DNA of 64,000 nucleotides from Marinilactibacillus sp036039175 (GCF_036039175.1 NZ_JAYXKP010000001.1:712969-776968); one strand, 5' to 3'; shown: positions 16,017 to 25,730, counted from the stretch's first letter. The notes: generated from the sequence alone by a model not told the origin. Numbers and translations: made by a program.

Positions 16017-18670
16017 TACTCTGCTCCTTTTAAAGCTTTGAGTTTTTCAAGCTGGTCTGCAACAGAAGCTTGTCTTTCTCTGTATTCACTTTCTTTTGCT
16101 CTTTCTTCTTCAACAATTTTCTCAGGTGCATTGGCAACAAACTTCTGGTTTGATAACTTACCTTCCACCCGTTTGATCTCTTGTGCCCATTTATCCAGTT
16201 CTTTGCTTAAACGCTCAATTTCTTCATCAACATCTACTAATCCAGCAAGAGGTAAAAAGATATCCGCTCCTGAAATCACTGCCGTCTTAACCTCATCAGG
16301 TACTGATACGGTTGTATCGATCGTTAAAGTTTCTGGATTACAGAATCTCTCAATGAAACTCTTATTATCTGTAAGGAATTGTTTTTCTTTATCTGATTTC
16401 GCACGAACTAGAATATCGATCTTTTTAGATAATGGACGGTTCACTTCAGCTCGAATCGTTCTTATAGAACGAATTAGTTCAATTAGCATGTTCATATTGC
16501 TAACAGCTTCTTCGTCTTCAAAGTCACCATTCACTTGAGGATACTCCGCAACAACGAGAGACTCTCCAGAGTGTGGCATATTCTCCCAAATCTCTTCTGT
16601 AACGAATGGCATAACTGGATGCAATAACTTAAGTGTTTGATCTAGAACATGCACCAAAATGCTTCGTGTAGAGTTTTTCTCTTCATGTGAACCATTGAAG
16701 AGAATTTCTTTACTCATTTCAATATACCAGTCACAATAGTCATCCCAGATGAATTTGTAAAGTGCTCTTCCGCCTTCTCCAAATTCAAACTTCTCAAAGA
16801 GATCGGTTACTTGTGCAATGGTTTCATTCAATCTAGCTAAGATCCATTTATCAGCGATTGATTGTTTACCACTTAAGTTCATGTCTTTTAAGTCAAAGTC
16901 TTCTAGATTCATGATGACATATCGACTGGCATTCCAAATTTTGTTGATGAAATTCCAAGCGGCATCCATTTTTTCATAACTAAAGCGGACATCTTGACCG
17001 GGTGCTGAACCGTTCGACAGGAACCAGCGTAAAGCATCTGCACCGTACTTGTCGATTACTTCCATAGGATCAATCCCGTTGCCTAAAGACTTACTCATTT
17101 TTCTTCCTTGCTCGTCTCGAATCAATCCGTGAATTAATACATTTTTAAATGGACGTTCTTCCGTGAATTCCAAACTTTGAAAAATCATACGACTTACCCA
17201 AAAGAATATGATGTCATATCCTGTTACTAGCGTACTTGTTGGGAAGTATCTCTTGAAATCTTCAGAGTCTTCATTCGGCCAGCCCATTGTTGAAAATGGC
17301 CATAGCGCTGAACTAAACCAAGTATCTAAAACATCATTATCTTGCGTCCAGTTTTGAATATCTTTAGGTTCTGTTTCTCCAACATACATTTCTCCAGTTT
17401 CGTTATGATACCAAGCTGGAATACGATGGCCCCACCATAATTGTCTTGAAATAACCCAATCATGTACATTTCCCATCCAGTTATTAAATGTTTTCTCAAA
17501 TCGTTCAGGAACGAAATGAACTTTATTTTCAGTTCCCTGATTATCTATTGCCTGCTTTGAAAGTGAATCCATTTTTACGAACCACTGAGTAGATAGTCTT
17601 GGTTCAACTACGACTCCTGTTCTTTCAGAGTGTCCTACACTATGAACCATTTCTTCTACTTTAATCAAATATCCTTGTTCTTTTAGATCTTTAATAATGG
17701 CTTTACGCGCTTCAAAACGATCCATTCCTGCGTATTCTCCAGCCAGATCATTCATTGAACCATCATTATCCATCACATTGATTCTCTCTAGATTATGACG
17801 ATTACCCACTTCAAAGTCATTTGGATCATGAGCTGGTGTAATTTTAACCACACCTGTTCCAAAATCCATTTCAACGTAATCGTCTGCAATGATTGGAAGC
17901 TCTCTACCTACTAAAGGTAATTTAAGTGTTTTACCGATTAGATCTTTATAGCGATCATCTTCTGGGTGTACAGCAACAGCCGTATCACCAAGCATCGTTT
18001 CTGGTCTTGTTGTTGCAATCTCAACTTCTCCAGAGCCGTCTGTTAAAGGATACTTCATGTGATAGAACGCACCATTAACATCTTTATGGTCAACTTCAAT
18101 ATCAGACAAAGCCGTTTGAGCTTTAGGATCCCAGTTGATAATGTATTCTCCACGGTAGATCAATCCTTTGTTGTAGAGATCAACAAAGACCTTTTTAACA
18201 GCATCATTTAATCCTTCATCAAGCGTGAATCGCTCACGACTATAATCAACGGAAATACCGACTTTAGCCCATTGCGCTCTGATGTTTGATGCATACTCTT
18301 CTTTCCAGTCCCATACCTTTTCTAAGAATTTTTCTCTTCCTAGATCATAACGAGAGATTCCGTCTTGTGCTAATTTTTCTTCTACTTTAGCTTGGGTAGC
18401 AATCCCCGCATGATCCATTCCTGGAAGCCATAAAGTGTCGTATCCTTGCATTCTTTTTTGACGAATAATAATATCTTGTAGTGTTGTATCCCAAGCATGA
18501 CCTAAATGTAACTTCCCAGTTACGTTCGGAGGTGGAATCACGATTGAATAAGGCTCTGCTTTTTCATCTCCACTTGGCTTAAATAAATCTTTTTCGATCC
18601 ATTGTTCGTATCTGCCGGCTTCTACTTGAGTAGGCTGATACTTTTTTGACATGCTAATTTCTTCTGTCAT
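16016..18670 (-). CDS. valS: Valine-tRNA ligase
   Basis: 884 residues, class I aminoacyl-tRNA synthetase that charges tRNA-Val and edits mischarged threonine. The HIGH motif is HLGH (about residues 55-58 after PPPNVTGK) and the KMSKS loop is GRKMSKSLGN. A C-terminal coiled-coil arm begins around DVDEEIERLSKELDKW. The start is the ATG at 18670, six bases after GGAG; the upstream in-frame ATGs lack an SD. Expression is controlled by a valine T-box leader directly upstream. Confidence 0.97.
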   Translation of the reverse strand: MTEEISMSKKYQPTQVEAGRYEQWIEKDLFKPSGDEKAEPYSIVIPPPNVTGKLHLGHAWDTTLQDIIIRQKRMQGYDTLWLPGMDHAGIATQAKVEEKLAQDGISRYDLGREKFLEKVWDWKEEYASNIRAQWAKVGISVDYSRERFTLDEGLNDAVKKVFVDLYNKGLIYRGEYIINWDPKAQTALSDIEVDHKDVNGAFYHMKYPLTDGSGEVEIATTRPETMLGDTAVAVHPEDDRYKDLIGKTLKLPLVGRELPIIADDYVEMDFGTGVVKITPAHDPNDFEVGNRHNLERINVMDNDGSMNDLAGEYAGMDRFEARKAIIKDLKEQGYLIKVEEMVHSVGHSERTGVVVEPRLSTQWFVKMDSLSKQAIDNQGTENKVHFVPERFEKTFNNWMGNVHDWVISRQLWWGHRIPAWYHNETGEMYVGETEPKDIQNWTQDNDVLDTWFSSALWPFSTMGWPNEDSEDFKRYFPTSTLVTGYDIIFFWVSRMIFQSLEFTEERPFKNVLIHGLIRDEQGRKMSKSLGNGIDPMEVIDKYGADALRWFLSNGSAPGQDVRFSYEKMDAAWNFINKIWNASRYVIMNLEDFDLKDMNLSGKQSIADKWILARLNETIAQVTDLFEKFEFGEGGRALYKFIWDDYCDWYIEMSKEILFNGSHEEKNSTRSILVHVLDQTLKLLHPVMPFVTEEIWENMPHSGESLVVAEYPQVNGDFEDEEAVSNMNMLIELIRSIRTIRAEVNRPLSKKIDILVRAKSDKEKQFLTDNKSFIERFCNPETLTIDTTVSVPDEVKTAVISGADIFLPLAGLVDVDEEIERLSKELDKWAQEIKRVEGKLSNQKFVANAPEKIVEEERAKESEYRERQASVADQLEKLKALKGAE

Positions 18671-18710
18671 ATACTCATCTCCTATTTTCAACATCAAATT
18701 AAACACAAAA

Positions 18711-18990
18711 TAAAAAGAGCATTCGTCCTATAACAATAGGACGAATGCTCTTGATTCGCGGTACCACCTAAATTGATTAAAGAACACGACCGTGCCTTTA
18801 AACCTCTTCATATACGGATGTAATGATCCGTTACTTCAAACAAAGTTACTCAAATTTCACTCTGTTAGCTCTCAAGCTACTTCTCTATTGGTTCTGTTAG
18901 GGATTTACAGCAGACACCCATTCTCTTAAACAGAATACACGACAGATACTTCTCTTGATCATTGCTCTATATTCAATTAGTTGATCTTTT
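18711..18990 (-). promoter_or_regulatory. T-box riboswitch, valine specific (GUA specifier)
   Basis: Leader of valS that senses uncharged tRNA-Val. The conserved T-box sequence AGGTGGTACCGCG is at 18769-18757 on the minus strand. It is followed by a strong terminator, a 17-bp stem (18715-18731 with 18736-18752) with a T-rich tail, mutually exclusive with the antiterminator. In Stem I the lower helix pairs CAAG with CTTG (18957-18954 with 18876-18873). The loop residues just before CTTG are GUA then G (18880-18877), giving a valine specifier followed by a purine. TTCTGTT pairs with AACAGAA above it. Confidence 0.95.
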
Positions 18991-19039
18991 ATGATTTATT
19001 GATATTCTATCAAACTACTCTTTGAAAATAAAGCTTTAT

Positions 19040-19543
19040 TTAAGATATCTCTGCTTCTTCATGTTTGGCAGCCGCAACCGCTGCTTCATAGTTTGGATCT
19101 TCCGACATTTCTTTAACGACTTCATTATAGACAACTTGACCTTGTCTATTTAGCACAAGAACTGCTCGAGCAGTTTTATCCATTTCTTCTACATAAAGCC
19201 CATAATCTTTAGAGAAACTTCTTTCACTATCATGCAACAGATCCATGTCGATTGATTTTGCAGCACACCAGTCTTTTTGCTCTTCAACGGTGTTTGAAGA
19301 TATAGAAATAATTTTAGTATCTTTCAAAGTACTTGCCATTTCATTAAATTTACCGGTCTGTCTTGAGCACGTACTCGTATTAATATCCGGAAACGTACTG
19401 ATCAAAACAACATATCCTTTGTAATCTTCAAGGGATACTGATTGGTCATTTAAATCTTTTAAAGTGAACGCTGGAGCTTGCGACCCTTTAGCCGGTATCT
19501 CTCCATTAGTAGTAAGTGGTTTACCTTTCATTTTAACATCCAT
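19040..19543 (-). CDS. tpx: Thiol peroxidase (atypical 2-Cys peroxiredoxin)
   Basis: 167 residues. Reduces hydrogen and alkyl peroxides using thioredoxin. The peroxidatic Cys59 lies in TSTCSRQT and the resolving Cys93 in KDWCAAK, the spacing seen in Tpx proteins. The N-terminal MKGKPLTTNGEIPAKGSQAP is the family beta-hairpin. The SD AAGAGGT lies before the ATG. It is located between thiI and the valS leader on the same strand and may be the last gene of the ezrA-nifZ-thiI group. It forms part of a thiol-defence theme with gshF and fRMsr in this window. Confidence 0.94.
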   Translation of the reverse strand: MDVKMKGKPLTTNGEIPAKGSQAPAFTLKDLNDQSVSLEDYKGYVVLISTFPDINTSTCSRQTGKFNEMASTLKDTKIISISSNTVEEQKDWCAAKSIDMDLLHDSERSFSKDYGLYVEEMDKTARAVLVLNRQGQVVYNEVVKEMSEDPNYEAAVAAAKHEEAEIS

Positions 19544-19612
19544 GCTGATAACCTCTTTCTATCTTTTAATAGTTTCATTTTAACGATAAGCAAGCTGTTT
19601 GTACAACAAAAT

Positions 19613-20827
19613 CTACAGAAGGTCTTCGAATAATGCTTTCTGATCTGTTTCCTTCGACTGATTCAGACCGATTTCTACAATAGTAATTCCTGCTAAAGCT
19701 CTCTCAATCATGCCTTCAACGTCTATTTTAGCTTCGTTTTCCAACACATGAGACAACTTTGGCTTTGTCCGCGGTTTAGGTGGGGAAAATATTGTGCAGC
19801 AATCTTCATAAGGCAGAATGGATAGATCAAAAGTATCGATCTCTTCTGCAATTTTGATGATATCATTCTTGTCCATTGAAATCAGCGGTCTAAGAACCGG
19901 TGTGTGGGTTACTTCTGAGATTACAGATAGGCTTTCCAAAGTCTGTGAAGCTACTTGTCCAAGCGATTCTCCATTAATAATGGCTAAGCCACTTCGCTGT
20001 GCACGTAAGGTGTCTGTCAATCGCAACATCATGCGTCTCGTTATGGTCATAATGTAACCTTGAGGCACATATTTCTTGATTGTTTCCTGTATCTCAGTGA
20101 AAGGTACTTCAATAAATGTAATGGGTCCAGTAAATTCAACTAATTTCCCCGTAAGGTCTTTTGCTTTTTGAAGCGCCTGTGGGCTTGTATAGGGCGGACT
20201 ATGAAAATGGACAGCTTCTAATTCTATTCCTCTTTTCAATGCATAATAGCCTGCTACCGGAGAATCAATTCCTCCAGAGATCATCAACATTCCTTTTCCG
20301 CTTGTTCCTCCTGGAAGTCCACCGGCTCCTTGAATAGAGTCAGTAGATAGGAAAATACCATCTAATCTAATTTCAACTCTGATATTGATATCTGGATTTT
20401 TCATTTTCACTTTGATTCCAGGTATAGCTTCTGTAATAAACTGACCTATGATTTGATTCGCTTCGTTTGTTTCAAAATCCCAGTCATGATCGGCTCTTCT
20501 AGCTGTGATTTTGAATGTTTTACCGTCTTCATACTCTTGATTCAATAAATAGAGTGCCGCACGATTTGCTTGCTCAATCGTTTTATCCACTTTTATAACA
20601 GGAGAAATGGTTTGAATACCAAAGACCTTTTTCAAACGATCTACGATTTCTTCGTATGCTTCTCCATTTAATTCGATATGCAATCGATCTCTATTCGCTT
20701 TAATCGTGAGCGCTGGAAAGTCATTTAATACATACGCTACATTTTTACCTAGTTGTTTAATAAATAATTTACGATTTTTACCTTTAGTTGATAATTCTCC
20801 ATATCTTGCCATAACTTCTGTAATCAT
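19613..20827 (-). CDS. thiI: tRNA 4-thiouridine sulfurtransferase ThiI
   Basis: 404 residues from the ATG at 20827, which follows TTGAGGG. Domains in order: ferredoxin-like N-terminal part, THUMP (about 60-165), and the PP-loop AMP-forming domain with SGGIDS at 184-189. ThiI adenylates U8 of tRNA and inserts sulfur to make s4U; it may also serve thiamine thiazole synthesis. The C-terminal rhodanese domain found in E. coli is absent, as usual in Firmicutes. The sulfur donor is probably the adjacent NifZ, which ends 20 bp upstream. Confidence 0.95.
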   Translation of the reverse strand: MITEVMARYGELSTKGKNRKLFIKQLGKNVAYVLNDFPALTIKANRDRLHIELNGEAYEEIVDRLKKVFGIQTISPVIKVDKTIEQANRAALYLLNQEYEDGKTFKITARRADHDWDFETNEANQIIGQFITEAIPGIKVKMKNPDINIRVEIRLDGIFLSTDSIQGAGGLPGGTSGKGMLMISGGIDSPVAGYYALKRGIELEAVHFHSPPYTSPQALQKAKDLTGKLVEFTGPITFIEVPFTEIQETIKKYVPQGYIMTITRRMMLRLTDTLRAQRSGLAIINGESLGQVASQTLESLSVISEVTHTPVLRPLISMDKNDIIKIAEEIDTFDLSILPYEDCCTIFSPPKPRTKPKLSHVLENEAKIDVEGMIERALAGITIVEIGLNQSKETDQKALFEDLL

Positions 20828-20847
20828 CTGATCCCTCAATTTCTATT

Positions 20848-21987
20848 CTAAAAAATCCCATTAAATCCTTTGTAAATCTCATCAAAATGGTCGATGAACT
20901 GCGTCATCTCCTCTACTGTATTCCATTCAGATAAACTGACTCTAATAGCTGTTTCAGCTTGTTTTCTAGGAATCCCCATTGCAATCAATGAACTAGATTC
21001 ACTTTGTTTTTTACTTGAACAAGCACTTGTAGTCGATACATAGATCTCTCTTTTTTCCAGAGCATGCACAAGAACTTCTCCTCTGATACCTTTGATCCCA
21101 AAGCACAGAATATGCGGAGCATGCTGCTCAGGAGAAAATACCATAACCTTACTACGTGTGCTTAGATCTTTTTTCAGCATATCCATCATTTCATTCATAA
21201 CGAGCTGCTTTTCTTCCTTTGACTGTAAGAGTATCTTTAACGCTTTAGCCATGGAAACAATTCCTGGAATATTTTCCGTTCCGCTCCTTGCGTTTGCTTC
21301 TTGACCTCCACCGCTCAAAAGAGGCGAAAGTTTTCTACCATTCTTTATATAAACAAATCCTGTTCCTTTTGGTCCATGAAATTTATGTCCAGAAAATACA
21401 GCCATATCGATTCGACTAGTCTTCCCTAACTTGATATCCGATTTTCCAATTGCTTGCACTGCATCAACATGAAAGTGAACAGTTGGATACGCTTCGAGTA
21501 GTCTACCGATTTCTTCTATCGGTTGAATACTCCCAGTTTCGTTATTTACTGCCATAATGGAAACAAGTACCGTATCTTTATTCAGTGCATTTCTCAAGTC
21601 TTCTAACGAAATCATACCGAACTGATCTACTGGAAGATAAGTGACGTCCCAACCTAGAAGTTCCAATTGTTTAAAAGCTTCAAGCACTGCTGGATGCTCA
21701 CTCTGTGTTGTAATCAAGTGCTTTCCGGATGAAATTTTCTCTATCGCTGTACCCTTGATGACCCAGTTGTCTCCTTCAGTACCACCACTAGTAAAAAAAA
21801 TTTCTTCTGGAAGAACACCTAGTAGATCTGCTGTTAAACTACGGGACTGTTTAAGTAGACCAGACGCCGTTTCTCCTATTGCATGCAGACTAGACGGATT
21901 ACCATAATATAGTCGATTCACTGTATTATACGTCTCTAAAACCGTACTCTCTATCATGGTCGTCGCACTATTATCGAAATAAATCAT
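20848..21987 (-). CDS. nifZ: Cysteine desulfurase NifZ (ThiI partner)
   Basis: 379 residues from the ATG at 21987, just after AGAGGTG. Class V PLP fold: PLP lysine Lys202 in SGHKFHGPKG and catalytic Cys323 in STTSACSSK. The residues around the active cysteine differ from the paralogue at 102-1247 (SAGSACTAG). The order ezrA-nifZ-thiI is that of Bacillus, where NifZ supplies persulfide for s4U in tRNA. Two desulfurases, each beside a separate partner, imply divided sulfur trafficking. Confidence 0.94.
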   Translation of the reverse strand: MIYFDNSATTMIESTVLETYNTVNRLYYGNPSSLHAIGETASGLLKQSRSLTADLLGVLPEEIFFTSGGTEGDNWVIKGTAIEKISSGKHLITTQSEHPAVLEAFKQLELLGWDVTYLPVDQFGMISLEDLRNALNKDTVLVSIMAVNNETGSIQPIEEIGRLLEAYPTVHFHVDAVQAIGKSDIKLGKTSRIDMAVFSGHKFHGPKGTGFVYIKNGRKLSPLLSGGGQEANARSGTENIPGIVSMAKALKILLQSKEEKQLVMNEMMDMLKKDLSTRSKVMVFSPEQHAPHILCFGIKGIRGEVLVHALEKREIYVSTTSACSSKKQSESSSLIAMGIPRKQAETAIRVSLSEWNTVEEMTQFIDHFDEIYKGFNGIF

Positions 21988-22076
21988 CTTACACCTCTTC
22001 AATCTAGTCACTTCTCTATAAACCATTGTTCAAACGAGTTCCATTATAGCAAAAAAACAACGGCCATCAAGTAACA

Positions 22077-22115
22077 AAAAAGTTGGACTGTGAATAGACG
22101 ATCACAATCCAACTT
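22077..22115 (-). terminator. Terminator after ezrA
   Basis: 14-bp stem with one G-U pair (22080-22093 with 22102-22115), followed on the minus strand by a T run. It separates ezrA from nifZ-thiI, so part of the downstream expression needs readthrough or another promoter. Confidence 0.82.
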
Positions 22116-22124
22116 TATTTTATG

Positions 22125-23840
22125 TTATTGGGTAAAACTTTTTTCTTTTAAATAAGTTTTCTCTACTAACTCATAAGCGCCTGGTTCAATTGATTCAAGT
22201 TTTTCTCGAACCATTTTCAAAGAAGTCTCATAATCGTAATCTTCTGAGAATAAATTCCGACTATAGCGAATGGTCTCTGCAACTTCACTATGCTCATTTT
22301 TGTATCGATACAGCCTTTGACTAACTAATTCACTTAAAATCGCCTGATCAACTAGCTTGTCCGTTTTATCCGCAAGTTTGTCTACATCATCTTCGCACAT
22401 TTCATGAAGCTTGTAAACTTCATTCATGTCTAAGCGCGGCTTAGCAAGCACTTGGTTTAATTGTTGAACATGATCCGTTGTGTAGAAGAAAAATTCCAGA
22501 TATTCCTGAGGCAATCCTGGTAAATTTTTACTTTCAACGTATCTCTTCATCTCTCGCATTGCCAATTCCATTTCTTCTAAATCTTCTATAATTTCCAGTT
22601 CACTATCACGGTAATCGGATAGATCTGAGCTGATTTCTACCTGTTTTTTATTCAGTTCTTCTAATTCATCAAATAATCCATTCAATTTTTCACTAGCTTC
22701 AGAGAAAGCGATTTGTTTATCTGTTAGATCTTGGTTAATTTTCATAAACAATTTTTCTTGTTCCGATATACTTTCATTTACAGCTTCTGCACCTTCCGCT
22801 TCATCTCGATACAAATGATAACTTTGAGAAAGGCGATCGATTTCAATCAACAGTTTGCGATTCTGTTCTTTCAAGTAAAGGAGAATTTTTCTGATTTGAT
22901 TCAGCAGTTCTCTCACTTCCGACTTGGATTCAACCTCAAGCTCTAATTGATCATAAACCGAATCGATTTTCTGATCTAACGCGACTGATTCTTCTTCTGC
23001 TTTAGTAATTTCAAGCTTGCTTATATCCTTGTTGATACTTTCTATTTTGACGTGAATCAGAGAAAGTGCTTCTTTTATAGAGTCATCAGGGAAGATGTAA
23101 TCTTCCTCTTTCAAACTCTGATAGCCACTTTCTAACTCTTGTACTTGTTCTTTTGTTTCTTCCTCTATTTTCTCCAGTATAACCGGAATCTCTACCATAT
23201 AAATTTCCATCTCACCAATCGTTTCATCCAATTGCTTCAATAATTGATTCGCTTCTTCGTGATCACCTGTCACTGTTAGGTGTGAGAAAGTCGCAAAATC
23301 GGATTCCATTATCCCAAGTTTATCTTCAAGTGCATCAACTGCTCTCCCAAACGAAAAACTCTTAGCAAGTAAATCTTTTCGAATACTGTGATACCTTTTT
23401 TTGATGGTTTCAATTCTTTTTAAATTATCTTCTTCCCGCTGCATCAATTCATCTAACTGATCATTTAAATTTTTAAGCGCCAAGCGTACTTCTATCAGTT
23501 TCTCTTCAGCAGCTTCTTGATCAGTACTAGCTCTTTTAAAGCGATAACGATCTGTTGCCTGCTCCGCTTCAAATAATAAGCTTTCAATAGATGGGAATTG
23601 CTTTGTTTCAATAAGATCCCATGTTTTTTTCAGTTCATCTGCTGTATCCTGAGATTGTCCAGTCATACTTTTTTTATCGATCGACTGTATCTTAGTTGTT
23701 GGAAATTGTTCCATCAACGCTTTTTTCTTAATATCCAGTTCGTCAATTTCTTTGTAGTGTTTTTTTCTGACTAAATAAGTAGTTATGTACAGGGCAACGA
23801 TTAAAACGATTAAAATGATCACGACGATTTCTAACGTCAT
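22125..23840 (-). CDS. ezrA: Septation ring formation regulator EzrA
   Basis: 571 residues. One N-terminal membrane helix (about 4-22, VVIILIVLIVALYITTYL) with the rest in the cytoplasm, almost entirely alpha-helical and coiled coil with spectrin-like repeats. EzrA binds FtsZ, limits extra Z-rings and links the divisome with wall synthesis; it occurs only in low-GC Gram-positives. GGAGGG SD six bases before the ATG. A -10-like TATACT (minus strand, 23908-23903) lies about 65 bases upstream. The region to 24031 is divergent with the fRMsr gene. Confidence 0.95.
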   Translation of the reverse strand: MTLEIVVIILIVLIVALYITTYLVRKKHYKEIDELDIKKKALMEQFPTTKIQSIDKKSMTGQSQDTADELKKTWDLIETKQFPSIESLLFEAEQATDRYRFKRASTDQEAAEEKLIEVRLALKNLNDQLDELMQREEDNLKRIETIKKRYHSIRKDLLAKSFSFGRAVDALEDKLGIMESDFATFSHLTVTGDHEEANQLLKQLDETIGEMEIYMVEIPVILEKIEEETKEQVQELESGYQSLKEEDYIFPDDSIKEALSLIHVKIESINKDISKLEITKAEEESVALDQKIDSVYDQLELEVESKSEVRELLNQIRKILLYLKEQNRKLLIEIDRLSQSYHLYRDEAEGAEAVNESISEQEKLFMKINQDLTDKQIAFSEASEKLNGLFDELEELNKKQVEISSDLSDYRDSELEIIEDLEEMELAMREMKRYVESKNLPGLPQEYLEFFFYTTDHVQQLNQVLAKPRLDMNEVYKLHEMCEDDVDKLADKTDKLVDQAILSELVSQRLYRYKNEHSEVAETIRYSRNLFSEDYDYETSLKMVREKLESIEPGAYELVEKTYLKEKSFTQ

Positions 23841-24031
23841 TTGATTTCCCTCCGACTAGGCCTTACAAGCAAAGAACGATGCCTACTTTTCTCTTCTTAA
23901 CAGTATATCAAATATTAGGGGATTATGTTATACTTACAAGCAAATTCTATAAATTAGGTTTAAAATAAATTGATATTACAAACTAATTGCTTGTATTAGT
24001 CAACTATTATAAAAAATGAAAAGGTGATTAT

Positions 24032-24493
24032 TTGGAAACAAAAGCAATCAAACACATGATGAATAAGCAGCTAGATGCTTTACTGACTGGAGAAAATAAT
24101 CTAATTGCAAACTTAAGTAACGCTTCCGCTCTCTTGTCCGATCAACTAAAAGATATTAACTGGGCAGGATTTTATTTATGGGAAGAAGCCGATCAAGAAC
24201 TTGTACTCGGACCATTCCAAGGTAAAGTAGCCTGCGTTAGAATTTCAAATGGATCTGGTGTTTGCGGAACAGCTTTCAAAGAACAAAAAACTTACTTGGT
24301 GCCTGATGTCCACGCTTTTCCAGGCCATATTGCTTGTGACGCTGCAAGCGAATCTGAAATTGTAATACCATTAACCAAAAATTCTGTTCAAATAGGCGTG
24401 CTAGATATTGATGCGCCTATCAAAAATAGATTCACTGAAACAGACAAAGAAGTACTAGAAGAATTTGCTGCAGTATTAGTCGCTCATTTATAA
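24032..24493 (+). CDS. msrC: Free methionine-(R)-sulfoxide reductase (GAF domain, fRMsr)
   Basis: 153-residue single GAF-domain enzyme that reduces free methionine-R-sulfoxide. The three functional cysteines are present: Cys68 (GKVACVR), Cys78 (GVCGTA) and Cys102 (HIACDA). The start codon is TTG with AAAGGTGATTA in front. It is divergent from ezrA, as for ytsP in Bacillus. Works with thioredoxin in the repair of oxidised methionine. Confidence 0.93.
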   Translation: METKAIKHMMNKQLDALLTGENNLIANLSNASALLSDQLKDINWAGFYLWEEADQELVLGPFQGKVACVRISNGSGVCGTAFKEQKTYLVPDVHAFPGHIACDAASESEIVIPLTKNSVQIGVLDIDAPIKNRFTETDKEVLEEFAAVLVAHL

Positions 24494-24511
24494 TTCATTT
24501 ATTTAGATAAG

Positions 24512-24553
24512 CCTGGTTTTAGTCGCTCTTAAGCTGATTAGAACTAGGATTTT
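24512..24553 (+). terminator. Possible terminator of msrC
   Basis: Stem CCTGGTT / AACTAGG (24512-24518 with 24542-24548) with one G-T pair and a long loop, followed by ATTTTT. Weak. Confidence 0.4.
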
Positions 24554-24554
24554 T

Positions 24555-24992
24555 CTATTGTAAAACCATTTCGTACTCTTCACCGTTATCAGCATTTCTC
24601 ACCAATGAGCCTCCCATTTTCATCAAGATCAATTCGAAGTCTTCAGCGGTGACCGTATAAGCATCTTCCGTTTCCTTTCTTTGAATGGACTCAATTGTTT
24701 CAATAAATTTGGCTTGGATATCTTCTGTACTATAGCCTTGAACATTACCATCGTAAATTCCAAGGTCACCATCCAAGAAATAAAAGGAATATTCATTCTC
24801 TTGACCAGCAGCGTCTACTAAGCCAACTCTGTTTAAATCATCAGGGATTTCTTTCGATTCTCGCATTTCAGTTACTGAATCTTGTTCTACAATTTCTGTC
24901 TGACTTGCCGGTTCTTCTTGAGCAGTTTCTAAATCACATCCAGCGATCGAGAAAATCGTTAAAGCAAATAAAACTTCTCTGAAATATTTCAC
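24555..24992 (-). CDS. Putative lipoprotein of unknown function
   Basis: 145 residues. The signal peptide ends in a lipobox IAGC with Cys19 as the lipidation site, so the mature protein of about 127 residues should be anchored outside the cell. After the cysteine comes an acidic, Glu/Thr/Ser-rich linker, then a small folded part with the pattern GLVDAAGQENEYSFYFLDGDLGI. The mature part contains no cysteine beyond Cys19. The start codon is GTG with a very strong TAGGAGGGGG SD. I do not recognise the family. It stands alone between msrC and rpsD, convergent with msrC. Confidence 0.65.
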   Translation of the reverse strand: MKYFREVLFALTIFSIAGCDLETAQEEPASQTEIVEQDSVTEMRESKEIPDDLNRVGLVDAAGQENEYSFYFLDGDLGIYDGNVQGYSTEDIQAKFIETIESIQRKETEDAYTVTAEDFELILMKMGGSLVRNADNGEEYEMVLQ

Positions 24993-25078
24993 AAGCCCCC
25001 TCCTAAGCTAGTATTCTTCTAGTCTTTTTTCATTCTATCATACGTTAAAAACTTATAGAACGGTTTCATTCAATTCAT

Positions 25079-25108
25079 AAAAAAAAAGCCTGCACTATGT
25101 GCAAGCTT
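25079..25108 (-). terminator. Terminator of rpsD
   Basis: 10-bp stem AAGCTTGCAC / GTGCAGGCTT with one G-U pair and a 3-base loop (25086-25095 with 25099-25108), then a long T run on the minus strand. Confidence 0.92.
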
Positions 25109-25124
25109 TTCTAACCAGTTAAGA

Positions 25125-25730
25125 TTAACGGTTGTAGTATTCAACGATGTATGAATCGTCAACATCAGCAGACATTTCTTCACGTAATGGTAAACGAGTA
25201 AGTGAGCCTTCTAATTTTTCTTCGTCAAAAGTAACGAAGTCTGGACGACCATATAAAGATTCTACAGATTCTTTAATGATTTTCATGTCTTTAGATTTTT
25301 CACGAACACCAATAACTTCTCCAACTTTTACGCTGTATGAAGGGATGTCAACGCGTTTTCCGTCAACAGTGATGTGACCGTGGTTTACCAATTGACGAGC
25401 TTGACGACGTGTAGTCGCAAGACCAAGACGGTAAACAACGTTATCTAAACGTTGTTCAAGTAAGATCATGAAGTTAACACCGTGTTTACCTTCACGAATT
25501 TTACCAGCTTTATTGAATAAGTTAAAGAATTGACGTTCGTTAACGCCATACATAAAACGTAGTTTTTGTTTTTCTTTTAGTTGCATACCATACTCAGAAA
25601 GTTTGATACGGCTTGTAGGTCCGTGTTGTCCTGGAACGTAAGGACGACGTGCTAATTCTTTTCCAGTTCCTGAAAGTGAAATGCCTAAACGACGAGATTT
25701 CTTCCAAGAAGATCCTGTGAAACGAGCCAT
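25125..25730 (-). CDS. rpsD: 30S ribosomal protein S4
   Basis: 201 residues. Primary 16S rRNA-binding protein that nucleates 30S body assembly. MARFTGSSWKKSRRLGIS at the N-terminus and an S4 RNA-binding domain in the middle (LDNVVYRLGLATTRRQARQLVNHGHI, about residues 92-117). There is no zinc-binding cysteine set, so it is the C-minus type. Monocistronic, as in Bacillus, with its own promoter, structured leader and terminator. S4 represses its own translation in Firmicutes. Confidence 0.98.
   Translation of the reverse strand: MARFTGSSWKKSRRLGISLSGTGKELARRPYVPGQHGPTSRIKLSEYGMQLKEKQKLRFMYGVNERQFFNLFNKAGKIREGKHGVNFMILLEQRLDNVVYRLGLATTRRQARQLVNHGHITVDGKRVDIPSYSVKVGEVIGVREKSKDMKIIKESVESLYGRPDFVTFDEEKLEGSLTRLPLREEMSADVDDSYIVEYYNR

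Noticed and set aside
15921..16538. A 205-codon open frame on the + strand opposite the end of valS
   Set aside because: Rich in Ser/Phe/Leu as expected from reading a coding strand backwards, spans the valS/HAD junction, no SD, no family features.
18711..19000. Possible tRNA gene because of GGTACCACC and several stems
   Set aside because: The motif is the T-box antiterminator sequence followed by a terminator; no cloverleaf or T-loop GGTTCGAATC is present.
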